Notes under the pieces: generated by a model
Database searches by the model: none
What the model saw: the letters and a program-made list of their open reading frames with translations, nothing else
What the model was told of the DNA's origin: nothing
Part shown: one piece after another, positions 14,511 through 18,074 of the stretch
How positions within the stretch are numbered: the stretch's first letter is position 1
How the letters are laid out: each line of letters opens with the position of its first letter
Program-made: the position numbers and the translations under genes
Assembly: GCA_945877965.1 (NCBI GenBank)
Contig: CAMCTH010000016.1
Location: forward strand, 1-18,074
Direction: 5' to 3'
Source: Planctomicrobium piriforme
GTDB lineage: Bacteria > Planctomycetota > Planctomycetia > Pirellulales > PNKZ01
DNA length: 18,074 nt

Positions 14511-14526
14511 GCTTTGCCCGGGGTTT
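14489..14526 (+). terminator. Weak terminator-like inverted repeat at the oxidoreductase gene end
   Basis: CCCGGG at 14489-14494 can pair with CCCGGG at 14517-14522 across a 22-nt loop that spans the stop codon, followed by TTTAAAG. The short stem, long loop and brief T-run make it a poor terminator. The aminotransferase may therefore be read through from the oxidoreductase. Confidence 0.25.
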
Positions 14527-14556
14527 AAAGAGTACATGACGCGGCCTGCCGCATCA

Positions 14557-14578
14557 TTTATCATAGTTCGTTTATCAT
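14557..14578 (+). repeat. Direct repeat TTTATCAT upstream of the aminotransferase gene
   Basis: TTTATCAT occurs at 14557-14564 and again at 14571-14578, a 14-bp period, inside an unusually AT-rich stretch for this window. It lies 50-70 nt before the aminotransferase start, where promoter or operator elements are expected. No convincing -35/-10 pair could be assigned. Confidence 0.45.
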
Positions 14579-14628
14579 TTCGGTTTGATCTTGGTCGGAT
14601 AAATACTTCGTAGCGTTAGGAACAGAAA

Positions 14629-16029
14629 ATGGCCCAAGCCGTCGATACCGTCGTCCCGCCGATTGAACACCCGGGCGAGCCGCAATCGAACGAACTCCGT
14701 CGCCGTTTGCAGGCCTATGAGCCGCATTCGCTGCGCACGTTTACTCCCAGCTTGGCCGTCATCGCCCGCAGCGAAGGGAGCTACCATTACACTCCCGAGG
14801 GGCGCAAGCTCGCCGACTTTACATCCGGCGTGCTCGTCGCCAACCTCGGCCACAACCCGACGCGGTGGTGGCAGCGGCTGTTCGACTACCTGAAGCTGAA
14901 CCCGACCGGCGCGACGACTCCGTTTCTGCCGGCCGTTCCGCTCACCGCGTACAACGGCGCGACGGAAGTCGAAGTCGAAGCGACGCAACGCCTGGTCGAG
15001 TTGATGCGTCAGCAACCGGGCGGCGGTCGCTGCGAACAAGTCCTCTGGGCGGCCAGCGGCAGCGAAGCGATTCAGAAGGCGCTCTGGGCGGCCCTCGATC
15101 GTCGCGACGGCGAAGACATCATCCTCGCCACGCGGTTTGGTTTCCATGGCAAGAAGGGATTGGCTGGCGCCGTCACCGGCAGTGAAGCCGATCCCGATCG
15201 CGATCCGCGGGTCCGCTTCATCGGCTTCCCACGCGAAGAGTGCATCTCGGTCGAGGCGCGCAAGCAGCCGCTCGACCTGACCAAGTACGAACAAGAGTTG
15301 GAAGCGTTGTGGAAGGAATACGGCAGCCGCATCTGCTGCCTCATCACCGAGCCGTATCTCGGCGGCGGCGGGTCGTTCCATCCGCAGGCCGAGTACCTGC
15401 AACTGCTCGAACGTTTCTGCCGCGCGCACGACATCCTCTTCATCTTCGACGAAGTGCAAGCCAACTTCGGTCGCACGGGCCAGCTGTTCGCGTTCACGCA
15501 CTACGGCGTCGAGCCCGACATCACGGTGTTGGGTAAGGGCCTGGGGAACGGCGTTGCGGTCAGTGCGGCCGTCGGTCGCGCCGATATCTTCGCCAACATG
15601 CACTACGGCGAAGCGAGCGACACCTGGAGCGGCAACCCGCTGTCGAGCGCGGCCGTCCTCGCGACGCTCGACGAGTACGCCGCGACCGACGTCGTAGCGC
15701 AAGGCCGCGAGTTGGCCAAGGTGATCGAAGCCGGCCTGCTGCGGCTCGGTCAACTGCCGATCATCGCGCATATCCGCGGCGAAGGGGTTGTGTGGGGCGT
15801 CGAATGTCGGGCCGTCGGTTCGCACACGGCCGGCGAAATCGCCAACGCCTGTGTGAAGGCGTGCTACTACGGCGACGAACAAGGCCGCGCGATCCACCTG
15901 CTCGGCCCGCTGGCCGGCAAAGTCCTCCGCGTCAGCCCGCCGCTGACGATGCCCCTGGCCGAAGCCCGCGAGTACCTGGAGGTGCTCTACAACGTGTTCG
16001 CCCAAGTTGGCCAAGAAATGGCGAGCTAG
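14629..16029 (+). CDS. Class III pyridoxal-phosphate aminotransferase
   Basis: The 466-aa enzyme has the fold-type I class III signature: SGSEA (143-147) for the cofactor phosphate, F-GFHGKKG (170-177), ITEPYLGGGG (239-248), the pyridine-nitrogen Asp274 in FIFDEVQANFGRTG, and Schiff-base Lys303 in LGKGLGNG. It would transfer an amino group between an omega-amine or amino sugar and a keto acid in the cytoplasm. The family also contains ornithine, GABA and glutamate-1-semialdehyde enzymes, and the sequence alone does not discriminate between them. ATG 14629 has AGGA 7 nt upstream. It follows the oxidoreductase gene by 118 nt on the same strand, hinting at a shared pathway such as keto-sugar formation then amination, and is closed by a strong hairpin. 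The leftmost 40 residues are not conserved in a way I recognise. Confidence 0.93.
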   Translation: MAQAVDTVVPPIEHPGEPQSNELRRRLQAYEPHSLRTFTPSLAVIARSEGSYHYTPEGRKLADFTSGVLVANLGHNPTRWWQRLFDYLKLNPTGATTPFLPAVPLTAYNGATEVEVEATQRLVELMRQQPGGGRCEQVLWAASGSEAIQKALWAALDRRDGEDIILATRFGFHGKKGLAGAVTGSEADPDRDPRVRFIGFPREECISVEARKQPLDLTKYEQELEALWKEYGSRICCLITEPYLGGGGSFHPQAEYLQLLERFCRAHDILFIFDEVQANFGRTGQLFAFTHYGVEPDITVLGKGLGNGVAVSAAVGRADIFANMHYGEASDTWSGNPLSSAAVLATLDEYAATDVVAQGRELAKVIEAGLLRLGQLPIIAHIRGEGVVWGVECRAVGSHTAGEIANACVKACYYGDEQGRAIHLLGPLAGKVLRVSPPLTMPLAEAREYLEVLYNVFAQVGQEMAS

Positions 16030-16072
16030 GCGGCTGCATTGTCGACGGAATTGCAGACTGAGAACAAACCTT

Positions 16073-16105
16073 GAACCGGCCCGGTGCCATGCTCCGGGCC
16101 GGTTC
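16073..16105 (+). terminator. Intrinsic terminator after the aminotransferase gene
   Basis: A perfect 12-bp stem, GAACCGGCCCGG (16073-16084) with CCGGGCCGGTTC (16094-16105), closes a 9-nt loop 43 nt past the stop codon. The tail (TATTGGTAT) is only moderately T-rich, but the stem is very stable. Confidence 0.78.
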
Positions 16106-16256
16106 TATTGGTATCGCGCCGGCTTTCAATAGAATTTGCGGCAAAACGCCGAATCAACTACGATCGGGGGCTACTGCAAGTTGCCCGCTTGATCGCCTGC
16201 CTGCGCACCCGCCTTGTTCGACTTCCCACCGCTGCTTCTGTCAGCATAGGTTCCTC

Positions 16257-18074
16257 ATGAACCGTCTGCTCATCCTCTTGGGTCTCGGAGGTTGCCTGCT
16301 CGTTACCCCGCAGTGGTGCACGGCCGCCGAGGCGCCGTCGTTCACGCGGCATGTTTCGCCGCTGCTGTTTAAGCTCGGTTGCAGTGCAGGAACATGTCAC
16401 GGTTCGTTTGCTGGGAAGGGGGGGCTGCAACTTTCGCTCTTCGCCGCGCGGCCCGGTCTGGATTACGAGAACCTCCGCTATGGCGGCTACGCGCGACGAC
16501 TCGACCTGCTGGAGCCCGAAGCGAGCTTGCTGTTGCAAAAGCCGACGACGGCCGTCGCTCACGGCGGCGGCTTGAAGTTGGCGGCCGACGGCGAGGCGTA
16601 TCACGTGCTTCGCGATTGGATCGTCGCCGGGGCGAAGAACGATGCCGAGGCGCCGTCGATCACGGGCGTCTGCGTCGAGCCGAAGTCGTTCACCTTGCAG
16701 ACCGGCGCGGCGCCGCATCCTCTCAAGGTCATTGCCCGACACGCCGACGGCAGCGAAGCCGACGTTACGAAGTTCGCCTCGTTCGAAGCTCGTGATCCCT
16801 CGATCGCGGCGGTCGACGCCGACGGTCGCGTCACTGCTCGCGCGGCGGGCGACGCTCCGGTGCTCGTTCATTATGCCGGCCATGTGACGTACTCGATCGT
16901 CGCCGTCCCGGGGGCGTTGCAACCTGATCTCAAAGCTCCGAGCGAGAAACCGCAAGACGAGGTCGATCGCCTGATCCTGGCCAAGCTCGAGCGCTTGAAC
17001 GTCGAGCCGTCGCCGGTATGCGACGATGCCGAGTTTCTACGTCGCGCGTACCTCGATACGATCAGCATCTTGCCGACGCCCGAAGAGGCGCGAGCCTTTC
17101 TCAACGATAAGTCGCCCGACAAACGAGCCCAGCTCATCGACCGCCTGCTCGATCATCCGCTGCATGCGGCCCAGTGGGCGACGAAAATGTGCGACCTGTT
17201 CGGGGCCGACAATCGGTTCCTCGACAGCCAGCCGTTCCACGATTGGTTCCGCAACAAGTTCGAGCGGAATCTCGGCTGGGACGAAATTGCCTACGGCGTC
17301 CTGTGCGCGACGGCGGCCGACGATCGTACCGAAGAACAATTGCAGGCGGCCTTCGCCAAGATTGCGGCCGCGTCGCAACATAAACGCAACGTCGAAAAGG
17401 CGAAGAAGGAAGGGAAGCCCGAGCCGCCGATGCCGGTCGATCCCGATGCCGAAGCGGCGAAGAAGCTGAAGCCGTGGCAAACGGGCGACGGCGCGCGCAA
17501 GACGTTGGCCGTCATGTATTCGTCGCTCAAGTTCCTGCAAGTCATCCGCGACCCGGCGAAGAACACGCAGACTCGGATGATCGACTCGCAGCAAGTCGCG
17601 CTGCAAACGGCCAACGCGTTGCTCGGCGTGCAGTTGACCTGTGCCCAATGCCACAAGCACCCCAGCGACAAGTGGACCCAGCGCGATTTCTTCGGCTTCG
17701 CGGCCGTGTTCGCGCATGTGCAGCACAACGGCGTCGCGCCGGAGTTGACGGCGAAGAAGCTCAACATCTCGGGGCCGTTCGTGACGATGACGCCGTGCGA
17801 GACGTTCACCGATCCGGTCAGCAAAGAGCCGGTCGGACCGAAGGCGCTCGACGGTCCGACGATCGAGGTGACGCCGGGCCGCGATCCGCGCCGCGACGTG
17901 TGGGAGTGGATGACCAAGAAAGACAATCCCTACTTTGCTCGCGGGATGGTGAATCGCGTTTGGGCGCATTACCTCGGTCGCGGGTTCTTCGAACCGGTCG
18001 ATGCCCAGGCGGCCGCCAATCCGCCGTCGCATCCCGAGGTGCTCGACGCCTTGGCTCGCGACTTCACCGAGCAC
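16257..18074 (+). CDS. Secreted planctomycete cytochrome-like protein with Ig-like, DUF1549 and DUF1553 domains (3' truncated by window)
   Basis: At least 606 residues are read from ATG 16257 and the frame is open at the right edge. A signal peptide (MNRLLILLGLGGCLLVTPQW, cleavage near CTAAEA) is followed by GCSAGTCHGSFAGKGG (41-56), where C42-x4-C47-H48 is the haem-like motif typical of planctomycete cytochrome domains. Residues about 140-220 form a bacterial Ig-like (Big_2-type) domain ending in the A-D-G-R-V-T-A pattern. DUF1549 runs from about 240 (DEVDRLILAKLERLNV) and includes a true c-type CAQCH (462-466) followed by KHPSDKW. DUF1553 begins near 558 (NPYFARGMVNRVWAHYLGRG). A Lys/Ala/Pro-rich insert sits near 365-405. 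Such proteins are exported, often paired with DUF1501 proteins, and are thought to act in redox or polymer degradation, but their biochemistry is unsettled. The Shine-Dalgarno is weak. Confidence 0.93.
   Translation, partial: MNRLLILLGLGGCLLVTPQWCTAAEAPSFTRHVSPLLFKLGCSAGTCHGSFAGKGGLQLSLFAARPGLDYENLRYGGYARRLDLLEPEASLLLQKPTTAVAHGGGLKLAADGEAYHVLRDWIVAGAKNDAEAPSITGVCVEPKSFTLQTGAAPHPLKVIARHADGSEADVTKFASFEARDPSIAAVDADGRVTARAAGDAPVLVHYAGHVTYSIVAVPGALQPDLKAPSEKPQDEVDRLILAKLERLNVEPSPVCDDAEFLRRAYLDTISILPTPEEARAFLNDKSPDKRAQLIDRLLDHPLHAAQWATKMCDLFGADNRFLDSQPFHDWFRNKFERNLGWDEIAYGVLCATAADDRTEEQLQAAFAKIAAASQHKRNVEKAKKEGKPEPPMPVDPDAEAAKKLKPWQTGDGARKTLAVMYSSLKFLQVIRDPAKNTQTRMIDSQQVALQTANALLGVQLTCAQCHKHPSDKWTQRDFFGFAAVFAHVQHNGVAPELTAKKLNISGPFVTMTPCETFTDPVSKEPVGPKALDGPTIEVTPGRDPRRDVWEWMTKKDNPYFARGMVNRVWAHYLGRGFFEPVDAQAAANPPSHPEVLDALARDFTEH

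Noticed and set aside
14575..16014. 479-aa minus-strand open frame opposite the aminotransferase
   Set aside because: It is a mirror of a clearly real class III aminotransferase on the plus strand, with no recognisable domain; long antisense frames are expected in GC-rich DNA.
16158..16955. 265-aa minus-strand open frame opposite the DUF1549 gene start
   Set aside because: The plus strand encodes a signal peptide, CX4CH and Ig-like domain over the same bases; the antisense protein is Arg-rich and featureless.

Overview
The window looks like chromosomal DNA of a high-GC planctomycete, probably of the Pirellula/Rhodopirellula type. The strongest evidence is the gene running off the right edge: a secreted protein with a CX4CH motif, an Ig-like domain, a DUF1549 domain carrying CXXCH, and the start of DUF1553, an architecture typical of Planctomycetes. 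The sugar phosphate isomerase and Gfo/Idh/MocA oxidoreductase families are also abundant in that phylum, and several genes start with GTG or TTG or lack a clear Shine-Dalgarno sequence. The organism assignment is an inference from gene content, not from a marker gene.

Layout, left to right. (1) Positions 1-148 are the right end of an IS66-family element: the transposase C-terminus plus a GTAA-type terminal inverted repeat, inserted just past the stop codon of the next gene. (2) A minus-strand block holds trpD, a KDPG-type aldolase 15 nt downstream, and a secreted protein built from a duplicated pair of beta-sandwich-like domains around a long Pro/Ser/Asn-rich linker. (3) A plus-strand nucleoside-hydrolase-family gene converges with a minus-strand HtrA-type periplasmic protease; upstream of the protease gene lies a DksA/TraR-type zinc-finger regulator with its own terminator. 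(4) About 600-700 bp without a coding gene contains several hairpins, including one with a T-tract and alternative pairing partners. (5) A 952-aa plus-strand protein combines a degenerate FHA domain, a very long coiled coil, an acidic repeat region and two C-terminal membrane segments, and is followed by a strong terminator. (6) An accessory metabolic region holds a TIM-barrel sugar phosphate isomerase/epimerase (-), a small membrane protein with HEXXH (-), a GntR/FCD regulator (-), a divergent Gfo/Idh/MocA oxidoreductase (+) and a class III aminotransferase (+). (7) The partial cytochrome-like DUF1549/DUF1553 protein runs off the right edge.

The genes in region 6 plausibly serve a small carbohydrate or amino-sugar pathway controlled by the GntR protein, whose gene is divergent from the oxidoreductase and shares with it an intergenic region containing repeated AAGTG motifs. 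The substrate cannot be read from the sequence. I found no CRISPR array, tRNA, rRNA, prophage or recognisable defence system. The least-explained items are the FHA/coiled-coil/membrane protein with its structured upstream region, the nucleoside hydrolase lacking canonical active-site residues with its SD-containing hairpin, and the small HEXXH membrane protein.
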